A DNA stretch of 47,128 bases from Candidatus Sumerlaeia bacterium (GTDB taxonomy: Bacteria > Sumerlaeota > Sumerlaeia > SLMS01 > JAHLLQ01), in contig JANQSL010000185.1 of NCBI GenBank assembly GCA_028284075.1, positions 1 to 47,128 of the forward strand, in the 5' to 3' direction. Position numbers and translations under genes: made by a program. The notes below the pieces were generated by a model. The model was given only the letters and a program-made list of their open reading frames with translations. It did not search any database and was not told where the DNA came from. Positions 8,004-16,050 of this stretch are shown here, one piece after another; the stretch's first letter is position 1, and every line of letters begins with the position of its first letter.

Positions 8004-9119
8004 TTATTTCTTTGCGCGTGTTTCGATGAGCTTCTGGAATGTACCCTCAATGAGACCGGTGAAGAGCGTTGTCATGTTAATGCCCAGTGCGGCAGCGCCC
8101 TGCGGCAGGAGTGATGTCGGTGTCATTCCGGGGATTGTGTTCGTCTCCAGAAAAACCGGCTGCCCTTCCTCGTCGACAATCATGTCGCTGCGGGACATGC
8201 CATAGCAGCCGAGCACATCGTGTGCTTTTTCCGCCATGGCCTGAATACGGTTGAGCACCTGTTCCGGCAAATCGCCGGGAGTGATTTCCTCGGAGGCTCC
8301 GGGACGGTACTTTGCGTCAAAGTCAAAGAACGTGCTCGTCTTTGGACGGATGGCGGTGGGAGGGCAAACAAGCCGTCCGCCAAAACTCTCTGCAAGATCC
8401 AGAACGGCGCATGTGACTTCGGTACCGAGGATGTATTCCTCCACGAGGACTTCCGAGTCGGCATCCGTTGCACGGGCAACGAGTCCTCGCAATTCCTCCG
8501 GGTTGCGCGCGATTCCCGCGCCGACACTGCTGCCACCACTGTTCGGTTTTACAACAACCGGCCAGCCCAGGAGGTTTCCGCACGCTTCCAGTTGGTCTTC
8601 CCGGTGCGCGGCGGGCGTGCCGGTCGAAAGAGTCATGGCACGCGGTGTACGAAGACCGTGTGCGGCAACAAAGTCCTTCGCGCGCTTTTTATCCATACAC
8701 AGTGCGCTTGCCATGACGCCTGGTCCGACAAAGGGAATACCGATGAAATCCAGGAGCCCCTGGATGCGGCCGTCCTCACCGTAGGCGCCATGCATGATGG
8801 GCAACACGATGTCGGCGCGCCACTGTAGAAGTCGTGCGATTCCCTCCGCCGGGGAGCGGCGAGTCAGGTAACCGGACGGACAGTACTCCGGCATATCCAG
8901 CAGATCGAAGAGCTTGTCGACACGGGACGGAGGTGTCTGGCTTGTCCAGACTTCCTCGGGAAAGATCCATTCACCGGTTTCCTCGATACAGGCCACACGC
9001 ATCACGTACCGATGGCGATCCAGATAGTGTGCGACTGTTCGTGCGGATGTCAGTGACACCACGTACTCAGCGGACGGTCCCCCGCACATTAATACCACGC
9101 GTCTCGGTTCTTCAGCCAT
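8004..9119 (-). CDS. ddl: D-alanine--D-alanine ligase
   Basis: This 371-residue ATP-grasp enzyme joins two D-alanines for peptidoglycan precursor synthesis in the cytoplasm. It shows the full family pattern: N-terminal 'VVLMCGGPSAEYVVSLTSA', then 'IMHGAYGEDGRIQGLLDFIGIPFVG', 'VVVKPNSGGSSVGAG' (ATP-grasp), 'VEEYILGTEVTCAVLD', 'DFDAKYRPGAS', and C-terminal 'FLETNTIPGMTPTSLLPQ' with the Mg2+-binding Glu/Asn. The ATG at 9117-9119 is taken as the start because the conserved N-terminus begins about eight residues later; the frame is open up to 9182. Length is typical of Ddl. It heads a minus-strand group of wall-related genes, about 180 bases upstream of the anchored beta-sandwich protein, and is divergent from the MBOAT gene. 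Confidence 0.95.
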   Translation of the reverse strand: MAEEPRRVVLMCGGPSAEYVVSLTSARTVAHYLDRHRYVMRVACIEETGEWIFPEEVWTSQTPPSRVDKLFDLLDMPEYCPSGYLTRRSPAEGIARLLQWRADIVLPIMHGAYGEDGRIQGLLDFIGIPFVGPGVMASALCMDKKRAKDFVAAHGLRTPRAMTLSTGTPAAHREDQLEACGNLLGWPVVVKPNSGGSSVGAGIARNPEELRGLVARATDADSEVLVEEYILGTEVTCAVLDLAESFGGRLVCPPTAIRPKTSTFFDFDAKYRPGASEEITPGDLPEQVLNRIQAMAEKAHDVLGCYGMSRSDMIVDEEGQPVFLETNTIPGMTPTSLLPQGAAALGINMTTLFTGLIEGTFQKLIETRAKK

Positions 9120-9377
9120 AGCGGAAGGCGCTCCCTGCGCCGGATCACAAAGGGTCCTCGCGCCATGGCCGGAGAGCATCAAGAAGAAAAAGCGTGTGAG
9201 AGAGGATCGCTTTACAGATAAAATCGTGCCAAGCGGCTGCCATGCCTCGACAGGTGCCGTAAGCCGTCACGCTCTCCAGGCGAAAGGCTTGCCCTTTCCC
9301 CATGCACCGTATGCCTTACGGTTCCGTTGTCCCGCGGTCCGGTATCTGCCGCAAACCCGCCCCTTGTGCCGAGTTCA

Positions 9378-10866
9378 TTGCTTTTCAACTCATACACGTT
9401 TTTCCTGTTTTTCGCCTGCATCATGCTGCTCATGCGCATGATTGGAAACTGGACGGCCCGAAAAGCGGCTCTGCTCGTTCTGAGCTATGTCTTCTACGCC
9501 GCCTGGAACCCTCCTTTTGTAGTTCTGCTATGGATTTCCACGCTGGTCGACTGGTTTGCAGCAAGAAGTCTCAGCATTGTCCACACTCGTCGGAAGAGAC
9601 GCCTTTGTTTACTCCTGAGCCTGATGGTCAACCTGGGGCTTCTGTGTTACTTCAAGTATGGCGGATTTGTTTTAGACAATTTGAATGGGATACTTGGAAA
9701 GACGGGGTTCCGCTGGGAATTCGAAAGCTCCGGCATCATTCTTCCCGTAGGTATATCCTTTTACACGTTTCAAACGCTTTCTTATACCATCGACGTGTAT
9801 CGGAATCGCATCAAGCCATGCCGATCGTTTCTCGATTATGCGCTCTATGTCACTTTCTTTCCCCAACTCGTTGCCGGTCCCATTGTGCGCGCCACCGAGT
9901 TTCTGCCCCAGTGCAAGTCTCCCCGCCAGGGGAGCGGCGATCAGATCGGCTGGGGATTGACACTTTTCGTCATTGGGTTGTTTGCCAAAGTGGTGATTGC
10001 AGACGGATTTTCCGCCCCCATTGCCGACAGGGTCTATGGTGCGGTTGTTTCACCCGGCTTTCTTTCGGCGTGGACCGGAACACTCGCCTTCGCGCTTCAG
10101 ATCTTCTGCGATTTCTTTGGCTACTCCATCTGTGCCATCGGCGTTGCGCTGTGCCTGGGATTCGATCTGCCCGATAACTTCCGGTTTCCCTATGCCGCGT
10201 GTGGATTCTCCGACTTCTGGAGGAGATGGCACATCAGCCTGTCTTCTTGGCTTCGAGACTATCTCTACATTCCTTTGGGCGGAAATCGGATGGGACGCCT
10301 GCGAACCCACGCAAACCTGATGCTGACGATGCTGATCGGGGGTCTGTGGCACGGTGCATCCTGGATGTTTGTGATCTGGGGTGATCTGGGGTGGTCTGCA
10401 CGGTCTCTATCTTGTTCTCGAACGCCTTGTTTGCAATTCGCCGGTTTCATCCCTTGCCGTGTGGAAGTCGGCTGGTTCGCGCTTCGCGCTCTCTCTTCTC
10501 ACGTTTGCTCTGGTGTGTGTTACATGGGTATTCTTCCGCGCCGAAAACCTTGCTTCAGCCCTGTCCATCTGCGGAGCGATGTTGGATGTTCCAGGTGCTC
10601 TGGCGATTGCGGAGTCCATGGTTTCAGGGGTTTCATCGGAAACGGTCGGCGAGCCCCTCTGGCTTGGGTATGGCGACTACATGACTGTTTTTTTTCTCAC
10701 CGCGGCGATGCTTGGGGTGCATCATTTGCTCAGGGATTCCAGTCTGGAGGAGGGATTCGGAAGACTTCGCTGGTGGCTGCGTTCCATTGTGGTGGCAGTC
10801 ATGATTTGCTGCATCGTTCAATCCATGACAGGAGAGGACAATGCCTTCATCTACTTCCAGTTCTGA
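9378..10866 (+). pseudogene. MBOAT family O-acyltransferase, frameshifted by a 10-bp tandem duplication
   Basis: This multi-pass membrane O-acyltransferase (AlgI/DltB type) would move an acyl or acetyl group across the membrane to a surface polysaccharide. The N-terminus 'LFNSYTFFLFF' is a hallmark of the family, so the TTG at 9378 is the likely start; a TTG at 9327 is also in frame. Key features are 'ILPVGISFYTFQTLSYTIDVYR', 'QLVAGPIVR', 'WRRWHISLSSWLRDYLYIPLGG' and 'GGLWHGASW' with the catalytic histidine. After 'MFVIWG' the frame shifts because the 10-mer GTGATCTGGG occurs twice (10371-10390). Removing one copy restores 'FVIWGGLHGLYLVLERL' and continues to the stop at 10866. As written, the original frame runs on out of phase to 10919. 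It may be a real mutation, a switch or an assembly error. Confidence 0.85.
10371..10390 (+). repeat. Tandem 10-bp duplication causing the MBOAT frameshift
   Basis: The 10-mer GTGATCTGGG occurs at 10371-10380 and again at 10381-10390 with no gap. Because 10 is not a multiple of three, the extra copy changes frame exactly where MBOAT similarity switches frame. With a single copy the protein reads through normally. Confidence 0.95.
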
Positions 10867-11905
10867 CAGCCGTCTTCCGTCGGGATCGTACGTCCGAATC
10901 TGGTTCCTGTGCGGACTGACATGTATTGCCATCCTCGGGAGCGCGGAACTCTCTGCGCGAAAAGAGAGTTTCTTGCCCGACGTTTCTGATACCATGGAAC
11001 TTTGGCACACCCACAGGGACCGGGTTTATGGCGCTGATCGAATCGTGATACTCGGTACGTCGCGCGCCCAGGTGGGAATCGATCCATCCGTTCTTGCGAG
11101 AGAGTTGCCGGGACATGACGTTGTTTTTCTGCCGATATCCGCATCCTGGCCGTTCCCCGTTCTGAAAGACCTGTGTGAGGACGAGGAGTTTAACGGTCTC
11201 ATTTTCTGCGAGACCACGGCGGAAATGATTCAGCCGGCGGAGGAGGGGCGTAGCCGGACGGCTTTGCAATACGTGAAACAATATCACGACAGTCATCGCA
11301 CCGGAGGCGTCCTGAACCGCCGCCTGAACACACTGATCGGCGCGTTTCTCCAGGACACTTTTGCCATTCAGTCCCATGGCTTCATGCTCGAAACGCTTGC
11401 TTCGAGGCGGTTTCGCAACGACCGGAACTACCTTCACATGAACAGGCACCGCCATCGTCCCGCCTGGTACAGCGAACGAATGTCACCCGTTGAGAGAGAA
11501 CGCCATCGCGAGGGTAGAATTCAGCACCGCAGGGACCTGTTGGAGGAGGCACCCACACTGAAGGAGTTCGAGCGGCTCTGCTCAGAGGAGTTAAAGCCTC
11601 TTTCACGGAAACTCCGAAAGAGAGGGGGCGGCGTGATTCTGGTGCGAATGCCAACGACAGGCGAACACTGGACAATGGATGAGCGGATTACGCCCAGGAA
11701 TCTCTTTTGGGATCGCATCGAGGAACTCACCGGGATTGGCACGATTCACTTTCTCGATTATCCGGAGCTCTCCCGTTTTGAGTGTCCCGATACCTCTCAC
11801 ATCGACGCAAAAGACGCCGGAGATTTCACCCGCGGCCTTGCCGTGATTCTTCGGAAGGTTATTGAAAATCCGGTTTCTTCCAGGCCGGTTCACGAGAATC
11901 CCTGA
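10841..11905 (+). CDS. SGNH-hydrolase-like protein, partner of MBOAT acyltransferase
   Basis: This 354-residue protein has one N-terminal membrane segment (about residues 20-40) and an extracytoplasmic domain. It carries 'IVILGTSRAQVGIDPSVL' near residues 67-84, which fits the GxS block of SGNH/AlgX-like proteins, and 'CPDTSHIDAKDAGDFT' near the C-terminus, which fits the Asp-x-x-His block. Proteins of this kind are normally encoded with an MBOAT protein and complete O-acetylation of exopolysaccharides outside the membrane. A good ribosome site (GGAGAGG, five bases before the ATG) lies within the end of the MBOAT gene, and the two genes overlap by 26 bases. Its 3' end overlaps the convergent helicase gene by 47 bases. 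The substrate is unknown. Confidence 0.7.
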   Translation: MPSSTSSSDSRLPSGSYVRIWFLCGLTCIAILGSAELSARKESFLPDVSDTMELWHTHRDRVYGADRIVILGTSRAQVGIDPSVLARELPGHDVVFLPISASWPFPVLKDLCEDEEFNGLIFCETTAEMIQPAEEGRSRTALQYVKQYHDSHRTGGVLNRRLNTLIGAFLQDTFAIQSHGFMLETLASRRFRNDRNYLHMNRHRHRPAWYSERMSPVERERHREGRIQHRRDLLEEAPTLKEFERLCSEELKPLSRKLRKRGGGVILVRMPTTGEHWTMDERITPRNLFWDRIEELTGIGTIHFLDYPELSRFECPDTSHIDAKDAGDFTRGLAVILRKVIENPVSSRPVHENP

Positions 11906-14567
11906 AGAAATTCTTCAACTCCACCGTCAGGTCCTCTGTACTTTCGTGCCGGATATCCATCCGGGGCAGGGAATTGAGAAAACGCCGTCCATAATTCATG
12001 CGTACAACACGATCATCGGCGATGAGCACCGCCCCCCGATCGGTTCGCGACCGAATCAGGCGGCCGAAACCCTGCTTGAAACGAATGATGGCCCTTGGAA
12101 CCACCAGTTTGGAAAAGGGATCATCCCCCTTGTTGCGAAGATACTCATACTGCGCTTCGGTGATGGGATCGCTTGGCGGTGCAAACGGTAGACGTGCAAT
12201 GATGAGAAGCTCCAGGGCGCGGCCGCGCACATCCACACCTTCCCAGAAGCTGCTGGTGGCGAAAAGGACACTGGTTTCATCCTGGCGGAACCTGCGCAGC
12301 AGCCGATCGCGGGACTCCTGACCCTGAACGAGGCATGAAACGCCGAGGGCCTCAATCTCATCGCGGCACATATCATGAAGCCGCCGCATTTGGCCGTGGC
12401 TGGTGAACAGAACAAAGGCCCGGCCGCCGCTGGCGCGGACGCTCCGAATTACAAGAGTGGCGAGGTTCTCGTCGAATCCGGAATGACGAGGATCACCCAG
12501 GTCACCGGGTACTCCGAAGAACACCTGGCGCTGATAGTCGAAGGGCGTATCGAGCCGCAGGGATTCCAGCGGTCGCGCAATGGGCGTCACAGGTCCGTCC
12601 GCGTGATCCTCCGAAGGCTCTTGATTTTCGTTGGACTGACTGACCGTTCTTTCCGCCAGTGTGGCCACGGGTTCACCCGGTCGCACACCGGACATCAGAG
12701 ACACTCCGGTTCGCTCAAACAGGAAATCGAAGTCGCCGTCGACGGTAAGCGTGGCGCTTGTCAGGACTTCCGACTTCATGCGGGAATGCAGAGTCTCCCG
12801 GAGGACTTCGGAAACGGAAACAGGCGCAGTGCACAGGCGGACAACAAGCTGCTGGCGGCGGTCCGACGCCAGCTCCACCCACCGGCAGAGATGCTCGCTC
12901 TCCTTAAGCAGTGCCAGGGCTCCTCTGCGCAGTGAATCCATCCGGTCCACGAGTGCGCGCCATTCCATTCCAATATTGGTGAAGTCTTTGAGAGCGTCCT
13001 CATCGAGATCTCCGAGCGCTTTCATTGCCTGGCGGTTCAGGTCTGCAAAGAGGCCGATTTCCTTTGCCATGGCGGCGATCCGGCCCTCGCATTCGTCAAT
13101 CCACATGTCGTGGCGAGTGTGAGCAACGGTGAGCCGAACGCGATGTTCGATGCCCCTGCGTGGTGGTTCAAGTCGCGCCAGTTCGCAGAAGAAGTGACCA
13201 AATTCCTCAAGGTACATGTCCACGGTGTCGCGGACGCTTGTTGCTGAAGGGACGATTTCCGTCACGAGGGCACGATATCCCGGCTGATCCTCACTAATGA
13301 GGTTTTTGCCGCGAAATTCGTCGAGTTTGTCAACGGCCTTGGCGAGCACACCTTTCCGTCCCTTGGAATCGGTGCGAAAGAGCCTGCCAAACAGACGCCG
13401 GACAGCAACGCGCGTCACCCGGGAGGAAAGGTGTTTGGTTGCCGCCTCCTCCAGATGATGAGCTTCGTCGAGAATGACATGTGAAGTCGGAGGCAGCACG
13501 GCGGCCGCCGTCCAGTTGTTCGACTCGCGACGGACTGCGAGGTCACTCAGCAACAATGCATGGTTGACCACGAGGACACTGGCCCGAGCGGCGCGGCGTC
13601 GTGAATTATAGAAGAAGCAGGATTCGTAGTGCGGACAGCGAACCCGGAGGCAGTTGTCCGCCTCCGAGACAACACGCTCCCACACCGGTTCCCGCGGTGG
13701 AACGTTGAGATCCGCACGGTCGCCGGTTTCGCTTTGCTTTGCCCACTCAAGGACCTCTCGCAGCTCCGCGGTGAAGTCTCCCTCGATGAGCAGCTGCTGT
13801 GGTTGAGCCAGTTCATCCCGCGCGAACTGTGCCTTGCGTTTGCACACATAGTTCGAGCGGCCCTTAACCAGCTCCGCGCGGAAATCGCGGTCAATGGCGC
13901 GCCGAACCACCGGCAGATCCTTGTTTAGAATCTGCTCCTGAAGGTTAATGGTGTTTGTCGAAACGAGAATGCGTTCTTCATTTTCCAGAGCGTATAGAAT
14001 TGATGGAATCAGATAGGCCAGTGATTTGCCCGTGCCGGTTCCCGCCTCAACCACCGAGATGCCGTCGGCATTCAGGGCGCTGGCCACGGACCGGGCCATG
14101 AGTCGCTGCTGGGGCCGGTCCTCGTACTCTCCCAGTTCGCGCGCAAGTTCAGACCCCGGACCGAGCAGTTCCTCCACACGCTCCGGATCGATCGCGGTCT
14201 TTTTCTTCGGATCATGCGGGCGGATGATGACTCGAACACGCTCGCCATCGTTGCTCACGATAATGCTGCCGGCGCCCACGTTGCCAACCGCCGCGGAAAC
14301 TTCGATGTCGGCTTCGCTCGGGGTCAGGTCGCCACTGGGGTGGTTGTGGATGATGATCTCGCCCGGCTGGACCATGTTGAGGAGCACGGGCACGGCCCCT
14401 GTCGAGCCATAGGCGTGAGACTCGATTTCATGAATCAGGCCGTCCATACCCCTCCGGCCGATGAAGAAAACTTCCACATCACGAGCTTCGCTGATCTCGG
14501 TGGCAATTTGTACCGAAACCTCAGGAGTCATCCAGTATGATGCGGGGCCTTCAACAGGTGGCTTCAT
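11859..14567 (-). CDS. dinG: DinG-family Fe-S helicase with N-terminal RadC-like JAB domain
   Basis: This protein of about 902 residues fuses two modules. The N-terminal ~125 residues carry the JAB/MPN zinc motif HxH-x7-S-x2-D (His74, His76, Ser84, Asp87, within HNHPSGDLTPSEAD), as in RadC. The rest is an XPD/DinG-type superfamily 2 helicase: Walker A AGTGTGKS (175-182), DEAH (367-370) and four cysteines at about 242, 306, 311 and 317. The Cys-x4-Cys-x5-Cys spacing of the last three matches the iron-sulfur cluster of E. coli DinG. C-terminal helicase motifs are present ('FVLFTSHGQMRRLHDMC', 'LFATSSFWEGVDVRG', 'FGRLIRSRTDRG'). DinG unwinds 5'-tailed DNA, R-loops and G4 structures. The start is uncertain: TTG 14615, ATG 14567 or ATG 14531. 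ATG 14567 is used. It is a single-gene unit. Confidence 0.88.
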   Translation of the reverse strand: MKPPVEGPASYWMTPEVSVQIATEISEARDVEVFFIGRRGMDGLIHEIESHAYGSTGAVPVLLNMVQPGEIIIHNHPSGDLTPSEADIEVSAAVGNVGAGSIIVSNDGERVRVIIRPHDPKKKTAIDPERVEELLGPGSELARELGEYEDRPQQRLMARSVASALNADGISVVEAGTGTGKSLAYLIPSILYALENEERILVSTNTINLQEQILNKDLPVVRRAIDRDFRAELVKGRSNYVCKRKAQFARDELAQPQQLLIEGDFTAELREVLEWAKQSETGDRADLNVPPREPVWERVVSEADNCLRVRCPHYESCFFYNSRRRAARASVLVVNHALLLSDLAVRRESNNWTAAAVLPPTSHVILDEAHHLEEAATKHLSSRVTRVAVRRLFGRLFRTDSKGRKGVLAKAVDKLDEFRGKNLISEDQPGYRALVTEIVPSATSVRDTVDMYLEEFGHFFCELARLEPPRRGIEHRVRLTVAHTRHDMWIDECEGRIAAMAKEIGLFADLNRQAMKALGDLDEDALKDFTNIGMEWRALVDRMDSLRRGALALLKESEHLCRWVELASDRRQQLVVRLCTAPVSVSEVLRETLHSRMKSEVLTSATLTVDGDFDFLFERTGVSLMSGVRPGEPVATLAERTVSQSNENQEPSEDHADGPVTPIARPLESLRLDTPFDYQRQVFFGVPGDLGDPRHSGFDENLATLVIRSVRASGGRAFVLFTSHGQMRRLHDMCRDEIEALGVSCLVQGQESRDRLLRRFRQDETSVLFATSSFWEGVDVRGRALELLIIARLPFAPPSDPITEAQYEYLRNKGDDPFSKLVVPRAIIRFKQGFGRLIRSRTDRGAVLIADDRVVRMNYGRRFLNSLPRMDIRHESTEDLTVELKNFFRDSREPAWKKPDFQ

Positions 14568-14929
14568 ATTCAGAAAGAAGGCGAAAATCCGGCGAAGATA
14601 TGCAGAGTGAAGCAACCCCTTGGGTGACTGGCAAGGTGGTTTTCCCTGAGAGAGGACAATTTACTGGAATTCTTAATGCACACTTTGCAGGTGTAATCCG
14701 TCTAACAACTGCACTGCATACTAAGCCGTCGTTTTTTGAACATCAAAGGTTGCACTTAAAAAAAGCACCCAGTGTTGAGGCTCAGAATAGCACTGAAGGC
14801 ACGGTAAACCATAACTAGAGTAAAATCATGTTTATAGAAAATGTTAGCTATGGGACGAACACTGGCATCGATGTCGCAGCTATCCCGGCATAAACGTACA
14901 AAGCACAATTTGGAGCATTGAGTATATTC
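14568..14929. other. Intergenic region upstream of the pilin operon
   Basis: About 360 bases lie between the divergent helicase and pilin genes. The stretch looks AT-richer than its surroundings, with A-runs near 14757-14764. I see no convincing protein gene or RNA gene in it. The only recognisable element is the sigma-54-like site at 14863-14878, listed separately. Confidence 0.5.
14863..14878 (+). promoter_or_regulatory. Possible sigma-54 (-24/-12) promoter for the pilin operon
   Basis: The sequence TGGCAT-CGATG-TCGCA has the GG and GC dinucleotides at the exact spacing of the RpoN consensus TGGCAC-N5-TTGCA, with one mismatch in each half. It lies about 52 bases before the ATG of the first pilin-like gene. 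Pilin genes are often RpoN-dependent, but this match is short and could be chance. Confidence 0.35.
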
Positions 14930-15436
14930 ATGTTAGCAAAGAAGCACAGTCGCGCATTTACGCTTATCGAAGCAGTCATCGGGGTCCTTGTTCTGGCCCT
15001 GCTGTTTCTCGGCGCCATGTCCGCTTTATACTTCGGACGAATCAGCGCCACAAAAGCCCGCTACGAGGGGGTCATGCTGGATTTTTCCATCCAGTACCTC
15101 GAAATGGCTCGAGCAATTCCCTTTCAGAGTTTTCGTGCAGGGGCGCCGATCAACGCTTTGTACGATGGCGCCAACGGTTCATTACCCACGGTTTTGATCC
15201 CCGCCAACTCCAACTGGGTCTCTCTCGATACCCCCGCTTACCGGCTCTTTCATCCTGACCTGGTCTGGCTCTCCAGCCAGAATCCTGAGATGAGCGTCAA
15301 CATCGCTGTTACACAGGTGGGTGGGGTCGATCACACGAGGCACATGACGCTTCTTCTTCGCTGGGATCCCCCTCTGGGGAAGGGAAGTCGCCAGGTGCAG
15401 CGTTATGAATTGATGAGGACGACAGACGTATTATGA
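14930..15436 (+). CDS. Prepilin-type N-terminal cleavage/methylation protein (pseudopilin-like)
   Basis: This protein of about 168 residues begins with a short basic leader, then RAFTLIEAVIGVLVLALLFLG, the class III (type IV prepilin) signal. The prepilin peptidase would cut before the Phe, with Ala instead of the usual Gly at -1, and the +5 Glu is present. The rest is a soluble, beta-rich minor-pilin-like region. It would be part of a type IV pilus or type II secretion pseudopilus crossing the inner membrane. The ATG at 14930 is chosen; a TTG at 14918 directly after GGAG is an alternative. It overlaps the next gene by ATGA, so the operon is translationally coupled. No pilus motor or secretin gene is in the window. 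Confidence 0.82.
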   Translation: MLAKKHSRAFTLIEAVIGVLVLALLFLGAMSALYFGRISATKARYEGVMLDFSIQYLEMARAIPFQSFRAGAPINALYDGANGSLPTVLIPANSNWVSLDTPAYRLFHPDLVWLSSQNPEMSVNIAVTQVGGVDHTRHMTLLLRWDPPLGKGSRQVQRYELMRTTDVL

Positions 15437-16023
15437 AAACTTCTTTTCATCGTAGACGATCACGTGGCCGCCGCGCCGCCTCCCTGATCGAACTCGTGAT
15501 TTCCATGACGGTTTCATCCGGTGCAGCGGTGTTGATGGTGTCCCTTATTCTCGTTACCGCAGTGGAGCAGAAGCGGGCTCTTGCCGACCATCGTCTCCAG
15601 GCGGACGCGTCCAGGGTTCAGGACAAAATTCTGGGAATCCTGCGTGAGATGAGCCAGACTCAGAGTACTCAGCTGGGTTCATCTGCCACCGTTAACGGTC
15701 GCACGGTGTATCGCGAGATTGTTTTTGCCCGTGGCGGACCGCCGGCTCCTCGCGAGGTGCTCAAGTACGATGCCGCCAATGACAAACTGTTCCATGACCC
15801 GGATCGGAGTGTGGCTAATAACGAGACGGATCTCTTCGTGGACCGGCCCTGGATTCGCCTCACGGACTGTTACTTTGCCCCTACTCTGCGTCCCGATGGT
15901 GCCGTCGATCGAACTGCAATGGAGGTCTTTCTCGCCTTTGACGACAATGGTGCCTCAGGTCGCGGAAACTCTGACCTGACAGAATACCGGTATTCCTTCG
16001 TTATCCGATATCGAAACTTCTAA
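15433..16023 (+). CDS. Prepilin-like protein (minor pseudopilin, PilW/PulJ-like)
   Basis: This 196-residue protein has an Arg-rich N-terminus followed by 'RAASLIELVISMTVSSGAAVLMVSLIL', a prepilin-type hydrophobic helix with the +5 Glu. Ala-Ala-Ser replaces the usual Gly-Phe-Thr at the cleavage site, so processing may be atypical. The later part contains beta-rich segments and 'TEYRYSFVIRYRNF' at the end, like PulJ/PilW minor pilins. It starts inside the stop codon of the previous pilin-like gene (ATGA) and is followed after 27 bases by the large PilX-like protein. The minor-pilin role is inferred from order and N-terminus. Confidence 0.75.
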   Translation: MKTSFHRRRSRGRRAASLIELVISMTVSSGAAVLMVSLILVTAVEQKRALADHRLQADASRVQDKILGILREMSQTQSTQLGSSATVNGRTVYREIVFARGGPPAPREVLKYDAANDKLFHDPDRSVANNETDLFVDRPWIRLTDCYFAPTLRPDGAVDRTAMEVFLAFDDNGASGRGNSDLTEYRYSFVIRYRNF

Positions 16024-16050
16024 CCGATAATCAATCAACAGGAGCATGTA

